Origin: Enoplolaimus lenunculus
Taxonomy: Eukaryota; Nematoda; Enoplea; Enoplida; Thoracostomopsidae
Assembly: GCA_030248215.1 (NCBI GenBank)
Contig: JASANG010002105.1
Coordinates: forward strand, 1 to 64,000
Direction of reading: 5' to 3'
Length of the DNA stretch: 64,000 nucleotides
Both the position numbers and the translations under genes were made by a program. Each line of letters begins with the position of its first letter. Position 1 is the first letter of the stretch. The notes under the pieces were generated by a model. That model saw only the letters and a list, made by a program, of their open reading frames with translations, was not told the DNA's origin and did no database searches. Below, in pieces: positions 38,340 to 51,505 of the stretch.

Positions 38340-39035
38340 GATACAGCTAAAAAACCATATGTGCTTTTACTGGAATATCCCTTATTAAGGTAGAATCCTG
38401 GTAAAGCCTATAATTGTAAAGACGTATGCGCGGGAAATAGTAAAATATGGAATACGTAAATTTGTTGAGCTACGCGAAAAAAGTTCAGTTAACTGGTGTT
38501 TTGAACAACCTGCTGGTTCCTGAAACTAAAAAATTTATTCGCTCACAAAGTTTGCTTACAAAAACTTACACATAATGGTATTATACACTCTTGAAATGAA
38601 ATCCCGGTTACGCTTCTGATATATACTGCATATAAACAAATATAATATTCAGTATTCACGGATGAAATTGGTTTCATGCCAAACCAGAGACGATATCCAC
38701 ACAGCATATGATGTGTGTCAACCAACATTGTACTTTACAACTTATCAGAATGCAAACTAATAATGATAATTAGCCAAAATTGAAAACAAGGTGCTGTGTT
38801 CTGCGCTGTGTATAGCACCTATGATTATCCAGCAATACCTTTGGTACTGAAACAAGCAAAATCTGTGGAGTCTAAATCATCAGAATATATACATAGAACG
38901 TGATTAAAGTAAATTCTAACATTGTGCTGAATTCCTAACCTCATCGTTCAATGTCTTGGCTTATAATTTCCTATACCCGAAACCCGTGATGGATGTTTTA
39001 AACACGTTTCAGGATACTGACACATGTTCCAGTTT
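38340..39035. other. Non-coding stretch
   Basis: No gene or identifiable element found. Confidence 0.35.
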
Positions 39036-39040
39036 CGAGT

Positions 39041-39220
39041 ACATGTAAAGATCAGGGGCGCAACGTTTGTCCACAGGACCAGGATCGAGTAAGCTTAAGC
39101 TTTAGACTAATTTTTGCTTAAGCTTAAGCTTTACAGCTTAAATTCATTCTTATGCCAAGGTTTATGGTTAGGAATATACTTATACTACTGTTACTGCCCT
39201 GTTCTATACACTGGCTTAAT
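39041..39220 (-). mobile_element. Family A element
   Basis: TACATGTAAAGATCAGGGGC, AAGCTTTAGACTAATTTTTG, GCTTAAGCTTAAGC and ATACTTATACTACTGTTACT then CCCTGTTCTATACACTGG. Confidence 0.8.
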
Positions 39221-39224
39221 TTTA

Positions 39225-40230
39225 ACAAAAAACTTTAATCCTTTCTTATTGAAATCAAACAATACTGTACAGTTGCACTGAGGGAGAAGGTAAGTAGCCG
39301 TCAAAAATTTAAATTTGAAATCTTAGATCTCGCAGATGCGTATTTTACCAGATAAAATTTTACGGGGGTGGCTGATGAACACTGAAGCCAAAAACGCTTT
39401 ATAGTGTCCATCACCTACCACCCTTAAAAGTTGCCTAGTATACGCAAGATACCTATTGCAGACGTTGCATAAATCGCATTATAACAAGGCCCATGTTCGC
39501 CGTAGAGGCCACTAAACCTAAACCTAAGCCTAAGTTTCATAGTTTCTAAGTGCTCCACAATGCTATTGGGCAAACCCCATGTAAACTAAAATGGGTGTAC
39601 CAAGCATGGAATTGCTTAAAAATAATTTGGACCCCCACTTTTACAAAAATAGGAATTCGCCATTGAGAATAGCAAACATTTACCGTCTCAAAGCGTTGAA
39701 TAATTACTACAGCTCTTTATATATATAATTGCTATACGTTTTGCATCCAAATATAGCGAATCTATGTGTAGTCACGCAATTGACAGTTTAACTCAACTTT
39801 ATGAGCGGCTTCAAAAAATGGTATTTGAATATATTTAAATTTTTCAAAAAAATGATCTTTAAAACGTTGAACCGCTTTAAGCTAGCATTTTGATCCTCGC
39901 CGTATCGGCGGAGATCAAAAGATGTTTGACGTCTGAAGGGACACGTATATCAATCACCGTCTTTTTTATGCCGAGGGAGGAAAGCGGTCGGTAATATAGA
40001 AATATGCGATGTAGCGGATGTGGAAAAAACGGTACCTTTGTATCACTTGCGGATCCAATTCGAGTACTTTGATTTAGCCTCCGTCCAGCAGGAATCAAAA
40101 CCAAAATTTTGTGTTATGATTTGTTCTATAAAGTTGAGTTTAGCTTCTCGCTTGCCACCTTTTTTCGCTGTATTCCGTGGTGTTCTAAATTGAAAATTTT
40201 CGGATCCGCAGTTGCTGTGAACCGGTAGGT
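39225..40230. other. Non-coding stretch
   Basis: A minus-strand open frame at 39877-40104 has protein-like composition but no domain I recognise and no splice context that I trust. Short AAGCCTAAG tract at about 39520. Confidence 0.35.
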
Positions 40231-40574
40231 AGGGGTGTATGCGAGGCTCATAAGAAATATATGTGCACTGAAATTTCTAGAGAGACAAGTAAAAACGCAC
40301 TTTTTACAGGTTTAAGCTGGATTGTAAAGGGCGAAAAAATTTGGTCCCTTACCGCACTCGGTTGCAAAAACATATGACACGAAGTTATGACCTTCCGAAA
40401 TGAAATCCTGGCTACGCCACTTCCGGTGCCAGTTACTAAATTGTTAAAAATTTGTCGAAGGATAAGGTGGTTATTAAAATTTGTCCGTCGTAATTTGGAC
40501 AACGTTCCAGCTTAACTTTCCGAGGGTACAATTTCGTGAATATAGCAGAAACACACAACTTCTGAACGATCAGA

Positions 40575-41150
40575 AGAACTCGTACGTATTCTCAATTGTG
40601 TGTAGCACCTTTATTGGTTTTTCCATTATCCCCCAGCCCGCGTTTGCCGAAAATTGTTCAATTTTGAAAATTTTTGCGTGTTTGAGGTTCTCATGACCTC
40701 TCCTGATCATTCTACGTCTAAATTTGAATTTTTGAAAAATTTGATTTCTTTAAGGTCCTATGTCCCCTCCTGGGACCCAAAAAATTATTTGTCAAAACGA
40801 ATGGTGTATAAATTGTCAAACTTTTTGACAAAAAATTTCTTTGGGTCCAAAGGGGGGACCTTGGGACCTTAAAAAATCGAATTTTTCAAAAATTCAAATT
40901 TACGCGTGAAATGATCGGGGCAGGTCATGAGTAGCTCAAATATGCAAAAAATTTCAAAATCTAACAATTATTGGACAAATTCGGGCTGGTGACGCACCTA
41001 TTGGTTGGTGATAGGTCATGTAACTTTCGAACCAGTGTTGTTGCGCATGATTTGTTCTACTCCTGCAGCATCTTTTAGTTCAAAAACTAGTGAGTTTAAA
41101 ACCCTATTACGAACTGATGATAGTTGCAATACACATTTGAGAATATGGTC
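40575..41150. repeat. Foldback element flanked by family J ends
   Basis: Inner hairpin: AGCCCGCGTTTGCCGAAAAT ... TTTAAGGTCC at the left pairs with GGACCTT ... ACAAATTCGGGCTGG at the right (about 40635-40990; arms of about 170 nt, including TTTGAATTTTTGAAAAATT). It is a shorter version of 17536-18160. Outside it, GTATTCTCAATTGTGTGTAG at 40580 and CAATACACATTTGAGAATAT near 41130 are inverted family J ends, so the foldback could be cargo of, or insertion into, a J element. Confidence 0.72.
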
Positions 41151-41276
41151 AAACTCTACTCAAATAGGTAGTTCTAAAGCCTGTTAAAATGTCTATTTTT
41201 CTCACTTGTCAAGGTATCTAAAGTTAAGATATACAACTGTTGCATCTATTAGCTGCAGTAGATGGAAAATTGCAGC

Positions 41277-41433
41277 GGGCTCGTAGCCAGTGGTAGGCCA
41301 GGGAGCTCAGCCCCTCTAGAAAAAGTTTGGCCCCGTTTAGAAAATGTTCAGCCTTGCTTATAAGTCATCGGAAGCCTATGTTCCTCTCATCAGGAGTGTT
41401 TAGCCCCCTAGCAAGGTGAGCTGACACGGGCCT
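41277..41433. mobile_element. Family C MITE
   Basis: GGGCTCGTAGCCAGTGG at the left, GAGCTCAGCCCCTCTAGAAA, then CTTGCTTATAAGTCATCGGA and CCCCCTAGCAAGGTGAGCTG at the right. Ends are inverted repeats around GGGCCxGTAGCCAG. Confidence 0.75.
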
Positions 41434-41439
41434 GACTTG

Positions 41440-42965
41440 CAGCCAATTTTGTTAGTTCACTGTACAAACTTAGGAATTTAATAACATGAACCAAATAGTA
41501 GAAATTCTAAGAAGTTTCAAACAGACCATGGGCCTAGTTTTAGAATAGCCTCGAGCACCAAATCTGTTTATATTTGACACATATATTTTTCCTTCCGGTT
41601 TATAAATAAAGTTTTGTTTTTGGAACACAAAATTTTGAATAATTATACAGTTTGGATTTAACACGGGCTGTGGACCGGAACCGGAACTTGACAGGGTGGC
41701 ATTTGGAAATTTTGTAGCCAGCATAACATACTATAGGGGCGAAACTTTTAACGAGGGGGCATGAGGAGACTTCATATGACTTACAAGCGACATAAAACTA
41801 TTCTATAAGAGCAAAATTGTTGTCGCGGTGCTGAACCACCCTCAGCCACGGCCAGCCCTCTAACTACGAACACCTTTAGAAAAAAGAACTTTTGTCTCTA
41901 TATAGACACAATATTTGAGTCGCTCACGGTGGATTCACGTTATAGCTGGATCAGCTTGAAACATGTTTTGTCCAGCGTTGATTTGACGTCAACTCGAAAA
42001 AGTGTAATATAAAATAACGGGTATAGCGGAAAAAAATTTAAAGTCAGAGACATTGGCTTAGAAAATATTACTGTCTACTATTTTCATTGCTGAAAAAGCC
42101 ATATATCATTTGATGCCGTTATAAAGGATATTTGTGGGAATATCAACTGATACCCCAAAATTTCGGCAAATATAACATGATATTACGCGGGACACTATAA
42201 TATGTGCGATCTAATAAAAGGCTAAGAATCCAGAAAATTTAATAATAATAATATGTTAAGTTCCATTTTTCCTTTGAACCAAATATAGACAATTTTCTAT
42301 TTTTTCAATCTAACTGTTCGATTCGGTATTTTATCACTAAAATAATCAGCAAATTGTGAAAGGTGCTGCACACATTTGAGAACACGCTTAGTATTGGTGT
42401 CCGCTACACTTATGAATACTATTTAGATAGAAAACGCCTCTGTTACACTTCAGATGGTCAATTTTAATAGCTAAATTTTAGCTCAATAGAGTTGATGGAG
42501 TATTGACTTCCTGAATCCGCAGTGGCCTGGGTTGTGATCGGGAGCTCACGATGAATGTGACCGCACCTACCTCGAAAATGAACTCAAAAGCTAATCGTGG
42601 TACCTAACCTATTTCTTGTTAGGTAGTAATATACTTTACCTACCTGGCTTACCCAATGTACATATGTGTTCACATAAGCCCAAAACACTAAAACTGCGTT
42701 AATTTTTCATGAACAGCATTCACTTATGTCCGATGAACAGCTTTCTTCATACAAAACATAGTTTGGGTATGGGTGGGTCGGCAGGATCGCAGCCTCTAAG
42801 AGGGGGCTATATGGCCTAAGGGTCTTCTTCAAAATAATTAATCGTGCGGTTCTAAAGCGTTTTGGCAATAGTAGAAATAATGAGGTTTACGAATATATAG
42901 CCATTTCCTACAGAGTATATTTCAAAAAGTTCTTCACATGTCGCACTCGTTCTACAAGACTACCT
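41440..42965. other. Non-coding stretch
   Basis: Solo family J end at about 42365. I see no gene; the minus open frame 41470-41724 partly covers the GGAACCGGAA-like repeat. Confidence 0.4.
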
Positions 42966-42972
42966 TGTAATT

Positions 42973-43131
42973 GGGCCCGTAGCCGAAGGGTTAGGGGTAA
43001 CTCAGTCCCCTAGCAAAAACTCTGGCAACCCTAGAATATTTTCAACTTTGCTTGCAAGTCATCGGAAACCCTTGTATGCCCTTGTGAAAAATTTTCAGCC
43101 TACCTAGCTAGGTAAGCGAACCATGGGCAGA
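42973..43131. mobile_element. Family C MITE
   Basis: GGGCCCGTAGCCGAAGGG, CTCAGTCCCCTAGCAAAAAC, CTTGCTTGTAAGTCATCGGA, TGAAAAATTTTCAGCC and the diverged right end. Confidence 0.75.
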
Positions 43132-43139
43132 CCCGCCCG

Positions 43140-46100
43140 CATTACAGCGTTATTTAAAGCCCAAAAGTATTACAGTGGCGGACCCAGAACTTGGTACAAT
43201 TGAGGGCACCGTTATTAAACAAAAGACAAAAATATTGGCTGTTAAAATATAAGTGACAAATCGTTAACATTTATTCGCTAAGGCAATGCCGCATTCTGAC
43301 AAAAAATTAATTTGAACGAACAGTCGTCAAACGACCCCAACTGCAAATTTGACAACTCGTTTAATAATGAATCAGTCAGAAAAACCTATCCTCACCTATC
43401 AGAAAGGCATTCTGGTTAGAGTGGTTCCTTGGCCAACTGTAACGGTACGTCCCTGCCGGAAGTAATATACCGTCTATTCTCACATTCTGGTCGCATATCG
43501 AGTGCCAAATGCGTGATGATTATAGAAAAGATTATAATAAAGTTCGCCTCATTTCTGTTTTGCGCGTATATAATTTGTTCCCAGTAGATTCTTCATCTGT
43601 CATGTATCATAATTTATTAATGCTGCCAAGGGTTGTTGAGTTGTTTATGGAACAGGTGCATTACTGTGGCATATATATTTATGCTTATTGATATTTATGC
43701 AGAATGGGATATGGGTAAGGATTTGTTTAGTCAACCCGCGATTTACTCATGCAAATAAGAATGTTTTACCCGCGGGATTACCCGCGCTAAAACGATCTAC
43801 CCACGACCCAGCTTTTACCCGCGCCTGAAGTTAAACCAGTATATATTTTAAAGATCGCTGGTGATTTGAACTTAAATGAAGTTTTGCGTTACAGCTCCAA
43901 TGAATCTTACACCTGAAAGCTTAATAGAAACAACAAAATTTCAAACCAAACTAAATAAAGCACAGCACTTTTGGTCTTTCAACGGTCGCTGACTAACTTA
44001 TAGTTAATAGCCTATGTTTTTCACCTTAAACTTTCAAAGGTTTAGCGCGAGTAAAAATGTCTATTTTTTACCCCGGGTGTTATAAATCTTTACCAGCGGG
44101 TATACCTACTGCGAAAATGTTTTCCCGGGCCGCGTTTACCTGCAGGTATTCGCGAACTCTGTGTTTATGTATATATACGACGATATACCTCCCGAAATTG
44201 TTAGAGAGACGAAAAAAGACACTTTACAGGAGTTAAAGTAACATGCTTTTGCTGGTTTCCACTGTTTCCTCAATCGCGATGCTGGCTCGGTGAAGAAATT
44301 TAAATAAGGTTATGTATATTTGGCTTCGAAATGAAATCTTGGCTACGCCCCATGCATATATAATTTTAATAAAAGCATTGCGGGCCCGGATGGTTAAAAT
44401 CATGCACGCTACAATGGGCCTATAGATTAAGAAGACCTGATTAACTCTTCAGGTCTTAAAGTCATTATTTCCTATTTCCGTATATCTTACACCCCCATCC
44501 CTCAACCGCTCGGTCGCAACAAAAAACTCTGGTATGTCTTAAGTAAATGAATAAAACAGTAACTGATAGCTTTTAGCACCGTTTAAACTTGTCTGCTGTT
44601 ACTTAGCCTGGAATTTAGAAGGTATACGGTATTTCAACTTAAAGAATGTTAATTTCAATTAAACAAAAATTTTGGATGTTAGAAATTAATGTGACGAATT
44701 ATTCTGTTCCAACGATACTTTTACTGGTGGAGACACCCACCCATCCTGCAATCCTCGATGCAACGTTAGGGGAAAAATTAAACGAGAAAAAGGTTTCAAC
44801 GAAAATGGTTTGGATTCATCTTACAAAAAATACTTAGGCCGCATGACGTTTAGCTTTTCTGCAAGTGCAAAAGCATAGAAAGGGGCGTGAAACCACAATA
44901 TTCCAACTGTTAAAAAGTAATGGGGGTTACTCCTTAGCCTCTCTTACAATTATACCGTTTACTGAAAGATCCACTTCTGGGTCAAACCGTTAACGTAAGT
45001 ACAGGTCATGGACAGTGACGGACGGCATTAAAATAGTTAAATTGTATAGCGCAACCCTTAGACGTAAAAAATATAATGCTGTTAAGTCAAGTAGGGTGAT
45101 TCGGGTTTAAAAAATGCAAAAGTATAATATGAAAAATGTCACATTATTAATAAAATGCAGGACTACGCGAGCACATACTCCGTTGTTAGAGGTAGAGGTA
45201 CGGCAACTTTTCGACACCGACAAAACCTTATAACTGATTAATTTTTACGGTCTAATGGCGTTTTTAGTACACGGCCCGGTGGGAACATGAGAGTAGCCAG
45301 GATTTCATTTCAGAACAATATAACCTGATGTAAACTATTTTTGAGAGCAAGCGGAGCTATCAAGAAAATGCCAAGCCTTGAAAACGTGCCTTTTTTCTGG
45401 TTAGTTCAGAAATTTTGTGACCTGATATATTCCCCTTATATTTGTCCACGGTCGTGGTAAGGACACGTTTTGCTAGACGTAAATTTGGCCTGATTAATCG
45501 AGGGACCTTTTGAAGTCAAATGTGACCTGTAACCTCAACGAAAAGTTTTTGCTTCAATTAGATATAATGAACCAGAACAAAATCATAAATATTGAATATG
45601 CCGCTGTATTGCGTGAGCCAAGTTTGAAAATTTGTTCGGTAGCAAGTTACATTTGAATTGTATGCATCAGAGCTTACACGCTACCCGCGTGTAAATGCCG
45701 AATGGGTAAATTGTGTTTACCGAGTGAGTGAAAAACAAGTAGCGAATAACTTCCATACACTGTAAAACTCTACAATGTATTGAACGCAGAAGAAAAAATA
45801 ATGGCGGGTAAAGGCGGGTAACGGTAAAAAATTTTGCGCGGGCATACTCGCCGGACAACGCAGCGCGAGTAAAAAAGCTTTACCCACTTACACCTCTGTG
45901 TTTGCAAGTATCACATGTAGAAACAATCTGAACGTGCAATTTGCTTGCAAATATATACTGCACGTGTATCTTGCAGCAGCTTAAAATTATGACTTCCAGA
46001 TTTTGCAGGTTTAAAAACAGTCTTATTACTAACTGGTGATAGGTGCTACACACATTTGTGAATACGGTTCTTTTGTTTATATACATAATGGCAATCCATA

Positions 46101-46380
46101 GTGTCCCACCGTGAATACAAACAACGGTGGCGAAGGTGAATGGGGGTATACGAACCATTTATTAAATGTGTCAAACCCTCACTTTAATACGACAGCAAAA
46201 AGCAGGCAAGATTTTCAATCGATTTTGGTCAAATTTTTGAACAAACACCAACGAACAACGCAAACATTTATTGCTTCGATGCGAATATCCAGTATACGCC
46301 TTCAGATGGCTTATTTATCCTAACTAAATTCAGAAGTATGAAACCGAATCAGTGATAAATATTTAGGCCTGAACCTAGCG
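43140..46380. other. Non-coding stretch with repeat pieces
   Basis: Pieces include Pro/Gly-like TTTACCCGCG repeats at 43720-44140 (GCGGGTAAA / TTTACCCGC in both orientations, recurring at 45790-45890), blocks with GAAATGAAATCTTGGCTACG at 44320 and GTAGCCAGGATTTCATTTC at 45295, a family G fragment at 45010-45065 and a solo J end at 46035. No gene supported. Confidence 0.45.
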
Positions 46381-46384
46381 TCCA

Positions 46385-46551
46385 CAGGCCGTAGCCAGAG
46401 GGATGCCAGAGGGACTCAGTCCCCCTGGACAATTTTTGCACCTTTAAAAAAATTATCAACCTTGTTTGTAAGGCATCGAAATTGCTTGTACTCCTTTCTC
46501 GAACAATGACTAACACACGCTAGCAAGGTGACCTACCTGGCTACAGGCCTG
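46385..46551. mobile_element. Family C MITE
   Basis: CAGGCCGTAGCCAGAGG at the left and CTACCTGGCTACAGGCCTG at the right are inverted ends; interior CTCAGTCCCCCTGGACAATT and TTGTTTGTAAGGCATCG. Confidence 0.8.
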
Positions 46552-46559
46552 AGTGCCCA

Positions 46560-46980
46560 ATACAATAGGAGGTGTTAAAACAATAAAAGGAAGGGTTACA
46601 TTTTCGAATATTTCCTTTAAAGTACTTAAAACCAAAAAAACTGGAACTCAGGGAATTTTTCTTCATCGCAATGCCTTCTTATTTTCAGTTTAGCGCAAAC
46701 CAAACAGATCGTTCCACGGTACAATAGATCTACAATGTATTAGTTTCGCTTACAGAGTGAAAAACATACCTTATATAAAATAGTCAAAACAAAGCTATTA
46801 ATGCACCGGAAATAAGCATATTTCCTCAAATGCAACATTGAAACGCATGAGTTCACTTAGAAACTATATTCTGATTTAAGATAGGAAAAGAATTGTAATG
46901 GGCAGCTAAGATTTTAACCATTTCGTTTTAGACCGGGGGCAACGTCGAGTCGTTGACGTCTTTGAAAGTTTGGCGTATGT
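46560..46980. other. Non-coding stretch
   Basis: Nothing recognised. Confidence 0.35.
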
Positions 46981-46983
46981 AAA

Positions 46984-47083
46984 TATATGGGGCTGAAAAC
47001 GTTTTTCTGCGGGACTGAAATAGAGTAAGGCTTAGGAATATGATTATCCTACTGTAATAGCCATGTTCTATATATACATTGCT
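46984..47083 (-). mobile_element. Family A element, internally deleted
   Basis: GGGGCTGAAAACGTTTTTCT, GCGGGACTGAAATAGAGTAA, then directly AGGCTTAGGAATATGATTAT and CCATGTTCTATATATACATT. Most of the TTAGGC-like tract is missing. Confidence 0.7.
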
Positions 47084-47089
47084 ACAGTG

Positions 47090-48890
47090 GCCATAAAGTT
47101 TGAACTATAAGGGAGGCACCGTCAAGTTTTGAAGATTTGAAAACTAAGTCAAGTAATGAAAGAATAATAGTTTACATTATCTCGCTCTTCGTAGGATAGA
47201 AATTGTGATAGTAGGTTGAGATTTAGAAAATTCTTGCTAAACGGCAAACTTTATTGTATATGAGTGATATTAGGGCCTATATAAGTTTCAGGGCATTGAC
47301 GAATCTAAGACTGACAAAAGTTAAAATGTAACAAAATGACCCAAAAATTTACACGAGGCATGTAAGCAATTCGCATTATTGACAAACCAGACTTCTAAAC
47401 ATTTTCATGGGAGGGAAGGAAAATTTCTTTCAAAGGCGCTGAATTACCCTCGTCAACATTCCTGGTTATAAACCCGATTCTAAACTGGACTCGTTTGCCT
47501 AAATCGAACCCGCCAGTCATTTGCGGCCCCAAGACTTTTGTTTTGGGAGGCCCGCTTTGAGATTTCATTATTAAGCCGCTCAAAAAGTTGATGTTTTTCA
47601 AGTTTAGCATTACTTTATCTTTGTTCTAAAAATTTAACTGTTTCTGAAAAATTTCGGTAGGGGAACGAGCGTCTACCCTCCCCCTCCGCCCGTACCCTGT
47701 GACCGCCCGTGCCGTTAGTATAAAATCCGCTTTAAAGCATATCAAATAGCAATTTATTAATTGATGCTGCTTGTTCTGTGTATATAGTTAATTCAATATT
47801 AATTATCAGTGAAATGTTCTACCGTAGCAACGCAACGGATCGGATCCAAACACTTCTAACAAAGGACCTTGCTGGTATGAAGATAAAAAAACATTGACGT
47901 ATCGTGAAAAATCATTGTTTTCTTCAATTTCCAGAAAACTTGAATTTTTGGACTTAATCCGGGTTACAGTATTTCAGTGCCGCTGAAGGATTCATGAACG
48001 TCTACAATGTTTTGGTGGCCACTATTACAATGGTGACATTAGTATTTTTAAGTCTTAAGCCTAAACCTAAGCGCAATGAACTGGTCTAAAGCTTAAACTT
48101 ACTCCAACTGCTGCACTACGAAGAATACGTGACCTTTCAACAAATAAACACGGCTCAATCTGTGCATAAAAGGCATGGTTCCAGCATTATAAACTTGATC
48201 AAAGTTGACTAATAAAAGCTTGCCTAAAGCCTATTAGAAATTGCTGGTTAAAATCTGCTTACGAGAAATTACTGCAGAAATATGCGTTGCATTTGAAGAA
48301 ATGTTTAGATTTTCGCAGCGAAAACTTCACAAACGAAGCTAATATTGCTTCAGAACTAAAAGTATTGAATAAAGTGTCGACCAATAAACACTCAGGCAGT
48401 CAGATTTTCACCCACGTAATAGTAACATGGTTGTATCCAAAACTGAACTAGAGAGCCACGCCCGAGTCACGCAGATGGAATTGAAATCGGAACACAAATT
48501 TTGCTCAAAATAGAGCCGGTATCGGAATTTCAACAGAACTCTGCTATCGATTAGTAAATTTTAAAAATGGGCTATAAGATAACAAAGTAGTAATGCGTCT
48601 AATGCTAGTAGGTAAAGCCGAAATAGCACAACGTGGGCTGGTTGGAGAGCTTTTGAAACATGGTTGTTGTAAAATATTACCGGCATAAAAGCAGGGTTTG
48701 CACTCAGCGGTTAGTTTATGCGAGATGCCGGAAACTAAGCGCACATGTAAGCATTTTATTCGTTCTGTGTCTGCCTTATTTAAAATTAATAGCAAAAGGT
48801 CACATAGACTTTAGGAAATGAATGAGCCTGAAGGCGACCTGCATTTCGTTGACGCTAATATTCTCAAATGTGTGTAGCACCTATTACCTG
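47090..48890. other. Non-coding stretch
   Basis: A fragment of the family A interior at 48040-48105 (CTAAACCTAAGCG, TGGTCTAAAGCTTAAACTTA) and a solo J end at about 48855. No gene supported. Confidence 0.4.
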
Positions 48891-48899
48891 TTAGAGCTA

Positions 48900-49093
48900 G
48901 TGTAAAGAACAGGGCCGTTACAGTAGTATAAGCATATACCTTAGCTTAAGCCAATTAAGCCTAAGCCAAAACCTAGAGGTATGAATGAGATTATACCTAC
49001 GCCTAAGCGTAAGCAAAAAAATTAGTCTCAAGCTTAAGCTCAGTCTATTGCAGTCCCACAGAAAGACGTTTCGCCACTAATCTGTACATGCAT
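48900..49093 (+). mobile_element. Family A element
   Basis: GAACAGGGCCGTTACAGTAG, TATAAGCATATACC, long AAGCCTAAGC-type tract, TTAGTCTCAAGCTTAAGC, GCAGTCCCACAGAAAGACG, CACTAATCTGTACATGC. The AAC microsatellite begins just after its end. Confidence 0.8.
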
Positions 49094-49104
49094 AGGCTCC
49101 AGTT

Positions 49105-49106
<2 letters not shown>

Positions 49107-49180
<74 letters not shown>

Positions 49181-49182
49181 CC

Positions 49183-49258
<76 letters not shown>

Positions 49259-49260
49259 CC

Positions 49261-49290
<30 letters not shown>
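49107..49290. repeat. (AAC)n microsatellite
   Basis: About 60 AAC units with two ACC-type interruptions. The long open frames here (poly-Thr, poly-Leu, poly-Cys) are artefacts. Confidence 0.97.
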
Positions 49291-49291
<1 letters not shown>

Positions 49292-49689
49292 GTAGCACGA
49301 AGAAATAAGAGATATGAGATAAGCCATTACAAAATTTTGTGAATTTGACTTAAAATAAACATCTTTGATGCTTTTCAATAACGTTGCTTGATCTTGAAAA
49401 TTGAAAAATGTCTCTCGCTCGATACGCCTGTTTGTCAAAATTTTTATTTGCAATTCCAAGCCAAATAACAAAATACTGAAATGAAATTGTGTTTTTAGCT
49501 AAAATTGTGCCAACATTTTTGTTCCAATTCCGTTCCCAACCAAAGCGTAATTTCGATGCCCGTATGTTTTGAAATTTTCGAAAAAATGACGTTTCTCGCG
49601 AACGTAGTTTCAATTTTAAATTGAATACATTACGTCACCTTGTTCAAAGACAATGTAAAAGAAACGAAACTTATGCCGAATCCGCTTTT

Positions 49690-49800
49690 AGTGTTGCACT
49701 ATACTTGTCGCACGGCGCCGACCATCACCGTCTATCGTGTGGTATACTGCGGCACTAGACGTCATGAGAAGTATAGGGCCATCCTTATTGTGAAAACAGT
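49690..49800. repeat. Family G fragment
   Basis: TATACTTGTCGCACGGCGCC, CATCACCGTCTATCGTGTGG and TACTGCGGCAC resemble the 15704 copy. Confidence 0.5.
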
Positions 49801-50308
49801 TCGTTGAAACAGCTGAAAACATTGCACTGAGCACCAAAATGCATACAAAAACGCAAACTTTTTAGTTAAAACGTTATTAAGAAAATTAAACGAAACTGAC
49901 AAAGGTTAATAATTTAAAAAATTCCAATTCCACGGCCAGAAAATTTCAATTCCGATTTCAACTTTAATTTTTATTCCGGTTCGAATCCAGCCACGATGTA
50001 TGTAGTATAGTAGTCCTTGTAGTTCCTCACTAACACATTGAAATAAAATTGTCAAAAAATAGGCGAACCAAAATTTGAAGCACCAGGAAAAATACTAGCG
50101 GACCCTACTACACGGCAGACTAGGAGGACCCGGCAAGCTTCCAAAACAAAAAAAACAAAACAAACCGGAAAAGAACGCGCATCGGAAACCGCCGAACAGG
50201 TTCTAGTGTGTGTATGTGGTTATAGTATCAAAAGACCATACACCGACCGCGCGCACGTACCACGCCATACTGCTAAAACCTGAGACTCTTAATAGTGCCG
50301 CCTTTGTT

Positions 50309-50420
50309 GTTTGCTGTTGTTGTTGTTGTTTGTTGTTTCTGTTGTTGTTGTTGTTGTGGTTGTTGTTGTTGCTGTTGTTGTTGTTGTTGTGGTTGTTGTT
50401 GTTGTTGTTGTTGTTGTTAC

Positions 50421-50451
<31 letters not shown>

Positions 50452-50458
50452 CATGTTG
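50309..50458. repeat. (GTT)n microsatellite
   Basis: Interrupted GTT array with GCT, GGT and GAT variants, directly followed by CAGGGGCGTACCGAGAGGG, which looks like the end of an unrelated element. Confidence 0.95.
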
Positions 50459-50915
50459 TCAGGGGCGTACCGAGAGGGGGGCCGGGGAGCCACGCCCAAC
50501 CCAATCGGAATCATTTCGTGTGTCATCATTTACATTGGATACAAAAATTACGCCTAGCTTCTCGCTCGCTTCGCTCGTTATGTTGTTAATTATTCAATTT
50601 TCAAAAAATTTTGCCCTTGGCACTATTCAAAGGAAAACTTCATAGTCTAATTACCTAACCTAATCGGCTCAAAGCTAAAGATAATAAAATTGTGCAAAGC
50701 TTCACAGCTACACAATTGGTTGACATAAGATTCCGGTTTGGTGATTTATACCAAGCAGTTCATGAATACAGAAATGTTTTGAGACTGTTACAGAGTGATT
50801 TAATACTGAAACAATGTATAGCTTCTCGCTCGCGAATTCTTCAAAATTCACCCTAAATCCTGGTTACGGGATTTTCTACAGTCTGTTTAAATTCTAAGAC
50901 AAAAGTACGCCAACA

Positions 50916-50925
50916 ATGTTGTTGT

Positions 50926-51000
<75 letters not shown>
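50916..51000. repeat. (GTT)n microsatellite
   Basis: About 28 GTT units with one CGT-type interruption. Confidence 0.97.
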
Positions 51001-51505
51001 AATTCTGTATCCAGATGGCACCAAAGTTGGGCTACATCACGCTTTTGGAAATTTAAGCAATCCTAGAAATTTGTCATTTTTGCGCAAATTCTATGCATTT
51101 AAAGTGGAAACTGTTTTGTCCACTGTCGAAATGTCAAACCAGTCATGAGCAATAGTGTATTCGAATAGTTTTTCAGTGGGAAAGATACTTTTTATGCTGT
51201 GAAATTTGACAATTTTAATAATCACTGCGGTATACTTTTTAATTTTTTAACGACAGCACCACACGGTATACCGCACGACAAGCATAGCGCCGCCTTAAAG
51301 CGCATTTTAGTAAGGTTTTGAGTTTTGAAGATCCACCAATTGGCAGCCAAACGCACAAAAGTTTCAAATTTGTGTTGTATGTGTTTATTGCCTTCTTATT
51401 TTTCACGTATTTTGCATTTGCATAGCAATATATTTGGCGCGGCACAGTTGGTGGCGGATGCACTTCTTATCCCCGCTGGATCCCCCACTGACCACACGGG
51501 ATTGT

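Noticed and set aside
39877-40104. 75-codon minus-strand frame with protein-like composition
   Set aside because: No recognised family, no start or splice context, and it neighbours repeat fragments; too weak to list as a gene.
49077-49471. Open frames of poly-Thr, poly-Leu and poly-Cys
   Set aside because: Products of the AAC microsatellite, open in all frames because the repeat contains no stop.
50203-50589. Open frames of poly-Asn, poly-Leu and poly-Val
   Set aside because: Same artefact from the GTT microsatellite.
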